Of a stretch of DNA of 26,803 bases, positions 1 through 10,625 are shown piece after piece; position 1 is the stretch's first letter, and each line of letters starts with the position of its first letter. The DNA is from Phoronis australis (taxonomy: Eukaryota > Phoronida > Phoronidae): positions 182,251 through 209,053 of the forward strand of contig NMRA01000443.1 of NCBI GenBank assembly GCA_002633005.1, given 5' to 3'. The translations under genes were made by a program, and so were the position numbers. The notes beneath the pieces are model-generated. The model was not told the DNA's origin and made no database searches. It saw only the letters and a program-made list of their open reading frames with translations.

Positions 1-226
1 ATGTCTTTATGCGAATGATCTTGCACCTGGGGCCATATGGAAATGAGATATTAACTCCATCTAAATCTCATATGCTACAGCATGTTACATTTAAGCTGGT
101 CTGCACTCAGTAAAGGCTGTTAAGAGTTCATCTGTGAATAGAAAACTTAGGCAATTACTGTACTATGCATTAAGACTCATCACCATTGAACAAAACTGGG
201 ATTTCAAAGAATTTTGTATTTCACAG
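1..226 (+). other. Intron of the kinesin gene (partial)
   Basis: No exon with kinesin similarity is visible before the acceptor ending at 226 (tttcacag). The reading frame of the next exon runs on upstream but shows no recognisable motor sequence, so this is read as intron. Confidence 0.6.
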
Positions 227-3001
227 GTGAAGATCGTTAACCTGAGGGAGACGGTGGTTCGAAGTCTGCAGGACATTCATGAAACAATGGAGACTGGTAT
301 GGAGAACCGGCACACTGCAGCCACCAAGATGAACTCTCAGAGGTGCGTTGTGCCAGAGCTGCATTATAACATTATAAATGCCTTCATGATTATAGTTGCC
401 TTCATAATTATACTATAAATTTTATAGTGAATTTTTTGTTACGAAGACGGTCTTTATGGCCTGTAGATGTATTTGTAACTCAACCTCATTTCTAATTATT
501 AGCATCAGGTATTACAGCTCGGTTGCCTAACCACCCACTGAACGATACTTATTCCTTATTGTTGGGATTTGAATAGCTTAGACCACAAACACCACCCACT
601 GAATGATACTTATTCCTTGCAGTTGGGATTTTGAATAGAATAGACACCACCCACTGAACGATACTTATTCTTTATGGTTGGGATTAGAATAGCATGGACC
701 ATAAACCTGTTGTTTACTAAATTAATAACTTGGATGTCTTGTTTTGGGATTGGGGAACTGGGACAGTTATCAGTGATAGCACTATCTACAGTTTTATGGA
801 GAACACTTTGTTTGTACACGTAATAACTGAAATGCCTGTAAAGAATTTGGATGTATTTAAGTATGAATAGCTCATGGTTGAGCACACTTTAAGCAAGTGT
901 GAGAGATTATGGAACACAATTGTAACTGCAAATGTCTCTAGAAGAGCCAGATTGGAATTGGTCACACTTGTGTCATGAATAAATGAGAGATAATTTTTTT
1001 AGAATTCTGGACGGAGATCATTCACATTAATGCGAGTGGCTTTTACGTGTAGGATGAAACGTAAATGCACTGGCCACTTGCCTTTGAATCGTCTAACCAC
1101 ATACTGCAACAAGTTACTGTCTATGACCTGTTGTAGTGGGCTAGAGCTCATGGGATGTGATACCTTTTCCCTGCGCAAGCTAATTTAGACTTGCGTGCTT
1201 AGACTAATGAAAAACAATGAACTACACCTAAGCTGGCTTTTCTCAGATCCTGCTCAAAATAATCTTGTAGTTTGTTCTCTAATCTTCAAGTACGGTGTGA
1301 TTTTAGCTCGCGGTCCCATCTCTTGGTCATTTTGGTAGTGGAGGGAGTCGACCGAGCATCAGGCATGAAGTCACGTGGGACACTGACTCTGTGTGACCTC
1401 GCAGGAAGTGAACGTGTTGGCAAGACAGAGGCCACAGGTCAACGTCTGGTGGAAGCAGCTGCCATTAATAAGTCACTGACCTCTCTTGGACAAGTAAGTA
1501 TACTAATAAGTTCTGTACCTCCCAAAGGTATACCTATGGGTTACAAGGGAGCTTTTTGACCCACCTGAGAATTTAAAAAACAACAAACTAAGACAGTGCT
1601 ATGAGGTTAAATATGACAGACCTATTGGTTGTATTAAGTATTTTGGAATTAACAAAACTTAATTCTTCTCAGGGTTCTTGCTGACCATAGGGGAAGGACG
1701 GGTACCTGTGCCTTATGAGGGAATTTTTTTGGTTTAGGGGGGAATATCCCCCCAGCCCCCGTTCAGTGCCAATTTAACCTCGTAATGCCTCAGTTTGTCA
1801 AAACTAATGTTTTGCAGATGTGATTCTAACCTTGGTGGAATTTTTTAATCATTGGAGGGGAATATTTGGGTCTACATTTGGGAATTTTGAGTGATTTTAA
1901 TTATTTTTCTTAGAGGAATGGGGCTGTGCCGATATTAAGCCCCAAAGTCGAGGCATTGAGGACTCTGCTTCTGGAACATAGAATGCTTACAGTAAAACGT
2001 GACCTTGTGCAGTAATAAGAAAGACGCTAGAGTCGCATATCATCAGTTGGTTTCACTGCAATTTACCCCTCACCATCACTTAACCTTACCATTCCTTAGG
2101 TGTTCTCATCCTTACGATCTGGTCAGCTACATGTGCCGTACAGGAACTCAAAGCTGACCCACATCTTACAACCATCACTAGGGGGCGATGCAAAGGTAAC
2201 TGTGTGTTCACAAATTAGCTATTGTGCTAAGTGTCTCTCAATGGTCAAATGTCAGCTCTGAGGTTTTAATACATACTGTATGTTCTATTCTCCTTTTAAG
2301 TGGCTGTTTAGATTCACCTAGACACTTAGGGCAGTTATGGAGTCTAGACTATGACATGGGCTGTTCAGTACTGAAATAAGTGGGGTAGGGGGTGGCTATG
2401 GCCCCCAGCCCCCCCCCCACATGATGTGGGGTAATATGTAATGCCCTCCAAAATGGTGACATTCCACAGTGTTAATTTGGTCCATCTCAAGTTCCTTCCA
2501 GATTGATTTCTAGAAGGGGTTACAGGTGTCGTAGAACATTGTCCATATAGTGAGAAAATGGCATTGATAATTGTAGCAATGATAGTAAAACAGTGGACAT
2601 TCAAAACATTGTTAGAAGCCTTAGGAAAATAGAAACGGGTCAAATATGGCAATTGTGAGATTTACCATAATATACTTTGGAGTGAGCAATTGGGGCTGGT
2701 GTCATATAGATTGAGTTACTTAATTTTTCTCTTTCTGTTTGTGTGGTACTTATTTTAAATTCAATTCGAAGCACTATTTGCACTTCTTCATTCATTCTTA
2801 CTTTTGTTTGATTAACAACAATGTCTTTTCAATCTGTAACGTGTGACCGTTTTTCTTCAGGCCTGTTTATTTGTGATGGTGAGTCCTGCAGAAAGTAACC
2901 TGTCCGAGACAATCAGTACATTGACGTTTGGCTCCAATGCACGACAGGTACAGCTGGGGCAAGCCAAGGCTAATGTAGAGAAGAGAGTGAAGAAGAAGTG
3001 A
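227..3001 (+). CDS. Kinesin motor protein, C-terminal part of the motor domain (kinesin-14 type), 5' end outside window
   Basis: An ATP-driven microtubule motor. Four exons join in frame: 227-342, 1307-1493, 2100-2195 and 2861-3001 (stop 2999-3001). All introns are GT-AG, with donors gtgcgt, gtaagt and gtaact. The product shows, in order, the helix before switch I ([11 protein letters not shown]), switch I (SSRSH, split across the first intron), switch II (DLAGSE), the alpha4 helix (INKSLTSLG) and the [10 protein letters not shown]...SLGGDAK segment. It ends [17 protein letters not shown] plus a basic tail. The P-loop exon must lie upstream of position 1. The chain stops about 25 residues after the motor core, so the motor is C-terminal, which is the hallmark of kinesin-14 (Ncd/KIFC). 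A proline precedes SLGG, as in Drosophila Ncd, and the G-x-AK-x-N ending also fits. The family is secure; the exact subfamily (KIFC or KIF25-like) is not. Confidence 0.92.
343..1306 (+). other. Kinesin intron containing a short tandem repeat
   Basis: GT-AG intron of 964 bp between the two halves of the switch I serine codon. Apart from the three-copy tandem repeat at 531-710 I see nothing gene-like in either strand. Confidence 0.75.
531..710 (+). repeat. Three-copy tandem repeat, unit about 55-61 bp
   Basis: Units start at 531, 592 and 647, each with ccacccactgaa(c/t)gatac, then cttattc and gttgggatt. The spacings are 61 and 55 bp, and the third copy runs to about 710. The copies differ by several substitutions and small indels, so the array is not recent. 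It lies wholly within a kinesin intron. Confidence 0.85.
1494..2860 (+). other. Two kinesin introns (1494-2099 and 2196-2860)
   Basis: Both are GT-AG and phase 0, separated by the 96-bp exon 2100-2195. They contain G- and C-rich runs (about 1735-1760 and 2380-2420) but no recognised gene or transposon. Confidence 0.75.
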
Positions 3002-3128
3002 TTTGTGCTGATAATGGCTGTGTTGAGATATCTATGAGTCTTTAACAACACTGGCCTTCCACACCAATGGTAATGCTTCATCACTATTGGGAGTGTCGGT
3101 CAATGTGAAACGTTAACCTTGGTCTTGG

Positions 3129-3134
3129 ATTAAA
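3129..3134 (+). promoter_or_regulatory. Possible polyadenylation signal of the kinesin gene
   Basis: ATTAAA lies 127 bp after the kinesin stop codon. It is the closest variant hexamer downstream. It could equally be a chance match in AT-rich sequence, so the 3' end is not fixed. Confidence 0.25.
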
Positions 3135-3305
3135 GTTAATTTGGCAGGAAACTGGTGGATTTAACAGCAGAGCGTTGATGTTTTGATGAGATGTCTTGGC
3201 AGTTATCAACAGGTGTCGCTACTTCTAATGGCATATGTTTTGTTATTTTATACTCTTTTCAATTTCACCACTATATGTGCTGGTTTACATTTAGTGTACA
3301 TGGTG

Positions 3306-3575
3306 TACAGTGCCAGACAAATGTAATCAAACAAATTACCGTTTTCCTGTCATGGCAGCAAATTCTTTTTACATAAAAAATTACTGGTAATACCCATTAA
3401 GATGTCAAAATTCTAATTACAGAATGACTTAGTCACCTTACTAATGGTCTTGTTAATTCTCATTCATTCTCAGTCATCAGGGGAGACTACTCTCACACTC
3501 AATATGGCTTCCACCTAACTCCTTTGATAGGCATTTCCGGGTCATTTCGTCTAAATACTTATGGTTTGTACTGTG
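3306..3575 (+). mobile_element. Tc1/mariner-like MITE, older copy
   Basis: The left end at 3308 begins CAGTGCCAGAC after a TA; the right end finishes ...GTACTG at 3573. The two ends are imperfect inverted repeats of about 30 bp. The body matches the element at 18283-18536 in the same order, for example ATTACAGAATGACTTAGTCACC here versus ATTACAAAATGACTTAGCCACC there, and CATTCTCAGTCAT in both. At about 266 bp with no coding capacity, this is a non-autonomous element. The target TA is kept at the left but reads TG at the right, consistent with decay. Confidence 0.75.
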
Positions 3576-5359
3576 CATGTAATATTTCAAATGCGTAACT
3601 TTTTTGCTGTGCCATCTGGCGATTACTTTGAATACCTGAGAATCAATAACTGATAACTTCTGTGTCCATTACGTGTCAAAGCCCATCTGAAGTTCAACTA
3701 ACGTCGCAGTTTACATGGATGGGCCCCTTGTATCATAGTTATGTTTGATTGATAGGACTTTAAAGTTTTGCGTTCTTAGGAATCTGAAAGAGTTACTACT
3801 GCTAAATTTGATGTTACGCAAAGTTGTTAGAGATTTGGCCCAGGGAGTGTGCAGAGCTTTCCCAACATCAGCGCCACACTGTGGCTGTCTCATTTCTTGC
3901 AACCATTGTTTAAAAATTCCGAGTTGCAATCTGAATGGTATCACAGAACAGAGTTTTTATCAAAGATTAAATACACACGTAATGATATTTAGTACTAGTG
4001 AAATTAGTCAACTTTTTATTTACTTCAGGTAAAATTGCACCATTGTCGTGGTGATTCAGTGTTCTAAGTAATGAACTCTTCTTGGCCAATGAGAAAACTT
4101 TCAGAACACACCTGGGCTTCAGGGAGGGTAATGTCAAACGTATTTGACAGAACTTGCGCTATAAATATAATGACCGTTAACTTTGTAATTGAAACCTGCG
4201 TCTCAAGATTAAGTGGCTTTGTGCTTTTACTCACAGAAAGACTCATTGTTATCATCAGTGTACAGCTGGGCTGTCATTGTGAACTTGATTTGAATTTAGA
4301 CTTAAATGCTGTTTAATTTTACTTTATATTTCTATTGTGTATGTGAACTTTTGTGTGAATTTATATATTATTACAGTCACTAAATGGACATTGTGATTCT
4401 TGCTATTCTAACCATTTTTAGTATAATTTTTGTTGTACACTTCTTAAAGCCTTTATTTTTATATGGTGTATTTTCCTTCATGAAAATATTTTGTTTGTTA
4501 TTATTTATTATTAGTGTATATTGGCGAGCCTAGTTTGAATTAGTCATATGTCTCAATATTTTGGGTTTTCAAAGTGTTGAATTTCCAATTGCAATTATTT
4601 CTTTTTGCATTAAAAAGGGACCAATGTCTCTTCATGTTGATTAACAAGTGTGTAAAGGTTTATGAACAATTGCTCTTATTATAAAACAACAAAAGTATGT
4701 TATGCGTCTTCTAAAATGACATTGAAATACATTTGACACTTCTCTGTGGAACAGTTGTTGTTATGCCACCTGAGAAAAAAGTGCAACAGTAGTGTTATGT
4801 CAGTGAAGGTCATCAGTGTTCCATAGATACTTAAGACATAGTTACAGAAAAATTATAAATCGCTGCTGGGCTTGCTCAAGAATTTTAAGCAACATTCCGT
4901 CTGTCTGTCCATGGCTTCTGTTTCAAGCTTCTGCAACACAAGTTGATGTCCGTCCATCTTTAGACAAACAGTGGGAAAATTAGGGCAAAATCTAGACCAC
5001 TCATGTGAGACTTGTTATCCGTTTTTTCTTTGTTAAAGTCGTTCCGATGACCTGTTCATTCAACTGTCACTTGTTGAATAACTCCTGCAGTCAGCGCTAA
5101 TCTCACTTTTGCTCAGTGTCTATGTGCAACCCTGGGACCTGTGTTGTAAAATTTTCCTTTATTTTAAAGTCTTTATCGTTAGCATGCTGTCAACGGAAGT
5201 GTTCAACAATGCAGTGTGACATGTGATGGCGCTGTTGTAAAATGTTCAATGACAATTCATAAAATAGAACGACTAGCGATCTGGTGCATGTTGTACCAGA
5301 CATGCGCAGGCTGCTCACGTGGACTCATTGTACTGATCACCTGGAATCATTTATGCTTT

Positions 5360-5500
5360 AATAATATATAGAAAATGAAGTGAGGAGCTAGATACCCGAC
5401 TCAAGGGTCTAGTAGTGTGCACTAGTGGGACTTGAACCCACAAACTTGAGTACAGGAAGCTGATGCCTATTCCACTAGGCCGCATTGCTCACACCAGTGT
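5360..5500 (-). repeat. tRNA-derived SINE or tRNA pseudogene
   Basis: Read on the minus strand, the sequence has a pol III A-box-like block (GCGGCCTAGTGGAATAGGC, about 5468-5486) and a strong B box (GGTTCAAGTCC, 5428-5438). The B box sits in a perfect 5-bp T-arm stem (GTGGG/CCCAC). A short GTGTG/CACAC pairing can be drawn for the acceptor ends. The anticodon arm does not fold cleanly. A body continues for some 50 bases past the tRNA-like head, which fits a SINE better than a functional tRNA. Confidence 0.7.
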
Positions 5501-5962
5501 TGCATGGTGTGCGGCTACCTTAATACTCTGTCATACCAGCGTAGTTCACTATATAATCTTGGAAACAACAAAAAGTGAGTGAGAACTGACTGGTAAGCCT
5601 TGTACAGTTTCAATCTGAACCTCATGAATGGTGTCGTGCTATGGGCATGTTATTTGCCAAAATTGACATTTTCCTCATGCCACAAGACGTTTCATCGAGG
5701 TAATAAGACGGGCGCAGACATTTTGTGACAGGACCTTGACATGCTTTACAAGAATGTAAACGATGTTTTAAGAGTGAAATGTTCTAATTCAGGAAAATAA
5801 AATATGACTTTATACAAAGCAATGGTGCTTATTATTTACAAAATGATTATCGTCCATGCACCAAGAACCTATAACCATGGTATCCCTTCTCTCTGAACTG
5901 TCCCAAAGATGGCGCTGGTGTCTAGTATTGTGGGGCAATCTCCAAGTAGCCACAGCAGATGT

Positions 5963-5968
5963 TTTATT
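5963..5968 (-). promoter_or_regulatory. Polyadenylation hexamer just after the LAMTOR5 stop
   Basis: AATAAA on the minus strand begins 8 nt after the TAA stop (5976-5978). If used, the 3' UTR would be only about 20-40 nt. No cleavage-site data are available. Confidence 0.5.
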
Positions 5969-5975
5969 CAATCTC

Positions 5976-8569
5976 TTAATGGCTGCCGTGATTTTGTTTG
6001 TATATGGCTGTAGTTATTCCTTCGTGATTTTTCACTAAAATGTTTCTGAAATATAATTTTCAAAGTTAGTATTATGAGATAGAGCATCACTAAATTTAGA
6101 ACTGGTAAACATTCGCATTACCAGCATGTTTAAAAAAATTGTGTTGCCTTACAATGACCACGTTATATTTTTGAAACCAGGCTTAATAACATATCAAAAA
6201 TTCCTAAGTCTTATTTTTGATAGCACCACCTCCAAAATTGGATCACTTTGAAAACAACTAACAGCATTTCGAAGAACAGTGCATAAAGTATACATAGTGT
6301 CTAAGTTTTAAATGAATACCATAAAACCTTTTTGAAATATAATATTCCAAATTTCGCTTTTTTTCTAAATTCTAGGGTACTACCACCCTCTGATTTCTAG
6401 TTAGTCCTAGGTTGTAATCCAGGAACGTAGTTACAGCTGGGGTGCGACTGCATTTATTTGTTTCCATGCACTGTTCTTGTAAAAACAAAATTAGACCTAA
6501 GGTAATGAGCACCTCTCGACACAACTTCACAAGACAACTACACTAACTTACATGTTATCAGACTCCACACAGATGACAGGCTGTGGTTCATCCTGACCTC
6601 GTGGAAGCTGATTGGCTAGTTCTGTTAGTCTCACTAGGAGTCCACTTGAGGATGAGGCTGCTATTCCTTCTGCTGAAATGGGACAAGACCAAACTACTGT
6701 TATAGCAGGGGGGGATAATCCTGTTTTATGTAATTTAATAGTTTACTGTTTTTTCTATTTCGGACAAGAGCTGAAAACTATACTGGTCTAAATTCAGACA
6801 CCATTTGATTTTTGATTGCATTCCATAACATATTTTACAATCAATTTTGGTTTGGAATCTTTAGTGTTTTGTGTTTACAACAAACGAAATCTAAAATCCT
6901 CTCGAGATAACAACAAAACATGAAGAAAGTACCCGGGAATAGCAAATTTTGAGCAATGCACCTAAAGGCCAGAAATCATTGCCGACGTCAAAATAAAGTA
7001 AAACAAATCAAGTTAGCAATTAGAGTATTTGATTGACCATTGCAAACTGCAAACACATCATTCAGGGAATATCAATAGACAAGAGACAAGAGTGGTTTTC
7101 AAATACAGATATCTAGCGTATTGCAAGACATTCCCAGCAATCTTTTGCCTATACATACTAATACATAAAGGCCAGTTACCAAACCATGCTTCAACAAATT
7201 TACTAACAACACAGTTGTTCTGCTCTATACAAAAGGAGCTTGACCATGCAATGCTCCCGACATTTTGACTGGATGACTTGTAGTACTGATTGACTGTAGT
7301 TCTTATACATCTCTACAGACAAAGCATAAGGGACCTTAGAATGGCGAAAGATTCTAACGAATAAATGACACGTTCACGGTGTACAGGCACATCCCCTGAC
7401 AAGAGTCATTAGACATAAATGTTTCGTTACTTTAAAAAGGAAAGCGAAGTTTTTAGTTGACTGATTTTCAATGTTATTGTTTCGCTCGCCTTTATTGACT
7501 TAACAATATGCAAAGGGAGTGAAATGTCTACCAAGTAAAAGGCCCAAATCTAAGAGTTACTTCTGTATTCAATGGCATTGAGCAAATGCATTGACTAAAT
7601 TAATGCAGATCACCAGTTTGAGTAAGCGATTGTGTTTACACAATGGAAGTGAGTTCCAATGATTTCCATAACTATTACGTAATATTTCTCAGTCACTGAA
7701 AAATGTCTAAGTTAATGGATTTTGCAAATGTAATTTCAAAAACGTTTTAGTTGCACTTAAAGTCCTTCATATAGGTCTCCCTTTTGTTCTCGTTGAACAA
7801 TGTCAATTCACCTCCTAGACACAAGCCTTGGCTGTCTGCACATAGTGCACCAATGACACCTGGTGTGGCCGTCCTGAAACGAGCAAAACAAGGATTGTAA
7901 TTACAACGACTGACAGCAAAACATCTGACAGAAAATGCCACGTAGCTTACTCATCAAAGTCACCTGCTATCGGAAGATTCGAGAGAAAGGACGCAACTGC
8001 CTCTCTACACATCTCCTATCAACTGCCACATGCGAGTAAATCAGTGATCATTTTGTGTATACTTGGGTAGCTGAAATTTATCTCCAGAATACAGAGATAG
8101 CTTTCCTGCAAAAAATATTTGTCTTTCCTATCAGTAAAGACAAAAATTGTCAGCATAAATGGTTCTGGTCTGCGTTTGACTCATTTTTAAGCCGCTGCTT
8201 CACTGATAAAATAAAGTGCTTATGCCCCGCCTGCCTCACTTTTTATAGTGAAGTTCTTTTTTGTTTCCCTTAAAGATAATTTTGTTAACTAGAGGCATGG
8301 CAAATTATGCTAACTCCTTCATGATTAAAAACAAATTTCACTTGTCAATACCATAGCTCCCTTACTTAGAAACTGGATGTCCCAGGCAATCAGTGAATGT
8401 TTATCGTTGGGTTGGTGAACTACAGCCCAGACAGAAAGGTGATTTTTCACATCAAAGCGAATGAAAACGACAAAGTGACTTTTGAAACAAACAGTCTGTT
8501 AATTGCACGCCAACAATAACGCGGGAAATCTTACAATCCTTCCAAATGCTGGTGAAGGTGCGTTTCCAT
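5976..8569 (-). CDS. LAMTOR5: LAMTOR5 (HBXIP), Ragulator complex subunit, complete in four exons
   Basis: Predicted roadblock-fold subunit of Ragulator, the lysosomal scaffold that recruits Rag GTPases and mTORC1. Coding exons on the minus strand are 8569-8535, 7873-7812, 6672-6552 and 6045-5976, giving 95 residues; human LAMTOR5 has 91. All three introns are GT-AG (donors gtaaga, gtgaat, gtaagt; acceptors tttcag) and the phases match exactly. The N-terminus METHLHQHLEG parallels human MEATLEQHLED. GALCADSQGLCLG parallels GVLCTDSQGLNLG. PVICVESDN parallels PVVCLESDN. KNHEGITTAIYK parallels KHDGITVAVHK. The start ATG has a good context (A at -3, G at +4). The gene is antisense to both neighbours. 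The assignment rests on collinear similarity along the whole protein. Confidence 0.95.
6046..6551 (-). other. LAMTOR5 intron 3
   Basis: GT-AG, phase 2 intron of 506 bp. Nothing recognised inside. Confidence 0.8.
6673..7811 (-). other. LAMTOR5 intron 2
   Basis: GT-AG, phase 1 intron of 1139 bp. The plus-strand open frame at 7029-7268 lies inside it and has no recognisable domain. Nothing else seen. Confidence 0.8.
7874..8534 (-). other. LAMTOR5 intron 1
   Basis: GT-AG, phase 2 intron of 661 bp after a 35-bp first coding segment. Nothing recognised inside. Confidence 0.8.
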
Positions 8570-8590
8570 CTTTCCGCTATGGCGTAAAAA

Positions 8591-8621
8591 TCACATGACC
8601 TTCCTCTTCCGTTACGGAAGT
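8591..8621 (-). promoter_or_regulatory. Putative LAMTOR5 core promoter: palindromic ETS site plus M-box
   Basis: Twenty-two bases upstream of the LAMTOR5 ATG, the minus strand reads TCATGTGA (8591-8598), an E-box of the M-box type recognised by MITF/TFE factors. A few bases further up, CTTCCGTTACGGAAG (8606-8620) is a perfect 7-bp inverted repeat of the ETS/GABP core GGAAG. No TATA box is apparent. These are motif matches only; the transcription start is unknown. Confidence 0.4.
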
Positions 8622-9191
8622 AACACAAAACTAAGCTTATTTTTTGTAGTTAAATTTGTGTAACGAGATAGAGTTGATTTTTATGTTATAGATGAACTAG
8701 TTTATGATATTAATATTTTTCTAAAAGTATATAATAAGTGAATAACTTCAAAATGAAGACCAGTAAGAGCATAATGTAAAACTTCTGTATTGGTTTTTCA
8801 TGACATGCACCAACAAATAAGTGGTCGACAAGAGAAGTCATCTGGAGCATTATTCCGCATTAATTACTCACTCGTGTTGCTTTTTGGCGTCTTGAGACTG
8901 TCCTGTTTGCATATGTTGTCAGCAATGTGTTGAATGTGGTGAGTTTTACTTTTGATTTTATTAGATCGACGCAGTTTAATAATCGGCCTTGATCATCGGC
9001 ACTCTGTCTCTGGTCATTGATTTATTTTACTATTTATACTACAGTACTGTCTACTAAGTGAATGCAGTAGCCATAGATATGCAGGCGGTTTGCTGATAGC
9101 TTGTCCGACCTAATGAATTTCATACACCAGAAGGTTTTCTGCAGATTACGCTTGAGCCTATGAAACACACACCGTCACATTTCTAGTACAA

Positions 9192-9374
9192 TGTCTCCCT
9201 TATGATTGTATGCATGTGGAGGCAGTAGATGAAGGTCATCCAATTATCATTCCAATAAATAGGACATATTACAGGAAGAAGACATTCTTTCCTAGAACAG
9301 TCACGGACTGGAATAGCTTGCTGGGCTGGATTACATCAGCCCCTTCTCTTGTCATCTTTGACAGCAAGCTGTAG
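9192..9374 (+). pseudogene. 3'-terminal fragment of a non-LTR retrotransposon reverse transcriptase ORF
   Basis: One open frame of about 60 codons ending at a TAG (9372-9374) includes RKKTFFPRTVTDWNSL followed by APSLVIFDSKL and the stop. This matches the conserved C-terminal tail of CR1/Jockey-like reverse transcriptases, typically fFPRTirdWNsLP...apSldtFk. The catalytic part is missing upstream, as expected for a 5'-truncated insertion. The remaining 3' tail probably extends to about 9540. Recognition rests on this short tail motif, so the clade is uncertain. Confidence 0.75.
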
Positions 9375-9820
9375 ACTACCTTCCTGAAGACCTGCAGTAA
9401 CTTAGTCGGTTGCCTCCATGTGGGGGCACCCGCTTACTGTCTAACCTATCTGTAAATGACCTACCTATGTTCACTGTATCTCTGAAGTGATATCCACTAT
9501 GTATATATTTTTAAACTTGTTATAGTTGTTTCTTTCTTTGTTGTTCTTCATTGTTGTACAGTGACATAATCTTACTAAGGAAAGAGTGTGGTCACTTTAA
9601 TCAAGGAGAAGAGGAAGCCTTTTTCATTCCAGCTTTAAAAAATACTCCCACATTTTTTTCTTATAGGCCTTTGTTACATCATCAAAATTTTAAGCTGAGA
9701 TATTTTAGTTGTGATTGCATCGCTGTGCATATCTATAGCAGGTATGTTTACAAAATCATGATGAGGTCGACCTCCATGACCTCATGCTGGTGTGAACCAA
9801 TCATTGACGCATAATCTGGT

Positions 9821-9920
9821 ATCAGGGTCTCTACTCCCGTATTAGGGTCTCTACTCTCACACCAGGGCCTTTATTCTCATAACAAGGTCTCTACTCTCAT
9901 ACCAGGGCCTCTACTTTCGT
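9821..9920 (+). repeat. Minisatellite, five 20-bp units
   Basis: Five exact-length 20-bp units begin at 9821, 9841, 9861, 9881 and 9901, each a variant of a(t/c)cagggtctctactctcat. Length is perfectly conserved while bases vary at several positions. Confidence 0.92.
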
Positions 9921-10220
9921 ACTTCAAGCAAAATTACATTTGTCAAAGATTTCGTTTATAATTGAACAGACATATCAGAAAGAAATCTTAACACTTAGAA
10001 AGTATTTAAAAATACTATATGTTAAAATTTCTTTCTGATTTTGTTTGAGTTGGAAAGATTAAAGACATTGAAGTTCTCTTAAGGTGTCCTATGTTTGAAA
10101 GGCACTAGTAGCGACGTCGCTTAGCCAGTGTGTGACCTAATTAGCTGAAACATTAGTCACTTTCAGTGGTGTGTGATTTTAAAAACCATTTTCCTCTGTG
10201 TAAGATCGTGCATTTTTCAG

Positions 10221-10419
10221 ATATTGCTTGGTTCAAGTCAGGAACCCCTGGAGTGGCTGCAAACCCCTCCTTCTGTCACAAACACCAGGTTTGGATTGGG
10301 GTAATAGTCTGAAATCATTCCTTAGTCAAATTAGAAGTGATTTCATGGCTTCGAAAGAACTACTCTTATGAAATTTCAGGCCACATCAGAAATTACCTCT
10401 AAACTGATTAAGGATCAAG
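10221..10419 (+). other. Possible upstream exons of the F-box/WD40 gene (10221-10288 and 10380-10419)
   Basis: Two segments are flanked by good acceptors (catttttcag before 10221, aaatttcag before 10380). Their donors are gtttgg (weak) and gtaaga (strong). Read together they are phase-compatible with the frame entering the 10615 acceptor: the first gives IAWFKSGTPGVAANPSFCHK..., the second ATSEITSKLIKDQ, which splices with a shared Asp codon into DQGTMEE. If real, the protein starts further upstream, or at an ATG at 10368 with a weak context. They could equally be 5' UTR, or chance for the first segment. The strong gtaaga donor makes the second the more believable. Confidence 0.4.
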
Positions 10420-10625
10420 GTAAGACCGGTGTTATTTGGTAAGTGATGAAATCAAAACTTGGTTCTTTGATGGTAGGCACAGGCTGAATGCGGCTATAAG
10501 TGATGCTGACCTTCGTAAAGACAAGGCCTACTTCAAGAGGCAGTGGTAATAGAAAAGACCGTTGTGGTTTGAAATAGCTCTTATCACTCTTTAATGGTTT
10601 CTTTTTGCTTTTAGACCAGGGCACC

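Larger units (their letters stand above)
3002..5962. other. Intergenic region between kinesin (+) and LAMTOR5 (-), tail to tail
   Basis: The two genes converge here, so this stretch holds both 3' ends. It is AT-rich and contains the MITE at 3306-3575 and the tRNA-derived SINE at about 5360-5500. The open frames present, such as those at 3745-4032 and 4071-4316, have no splice context or recognisable domains. I see no further gene. Confidence 0.6.
8625..10220. other. Divergent intergenic region between LAMTOR5 (-) and the F-box/WD40 gene (+)
   Basis: Contains the remnant of a non-LTR retrotransposon ORF end (9192-9374) and a 20-bp minisatellite (9821-9920). No other coding sequence is recognised. 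Promoter elements of the F-box gene probably lie here but I cannot place them. Confidence 0.6.

Noticed and set aside
134-418. A free-standing 94-residue protein
   Set aside because: Only its middle (227-342) is kinesin sequence; both ends run through splice sites into intron.
4940-4975. Candidate last exon of LAMTOR5 (minus strand AAAGATGGACGG..)
   Set aside because: It lacks the NIxI..HxGIT block and a proper acceptor; the exon at 5976-6045 fits in sequence, phase and splice site.
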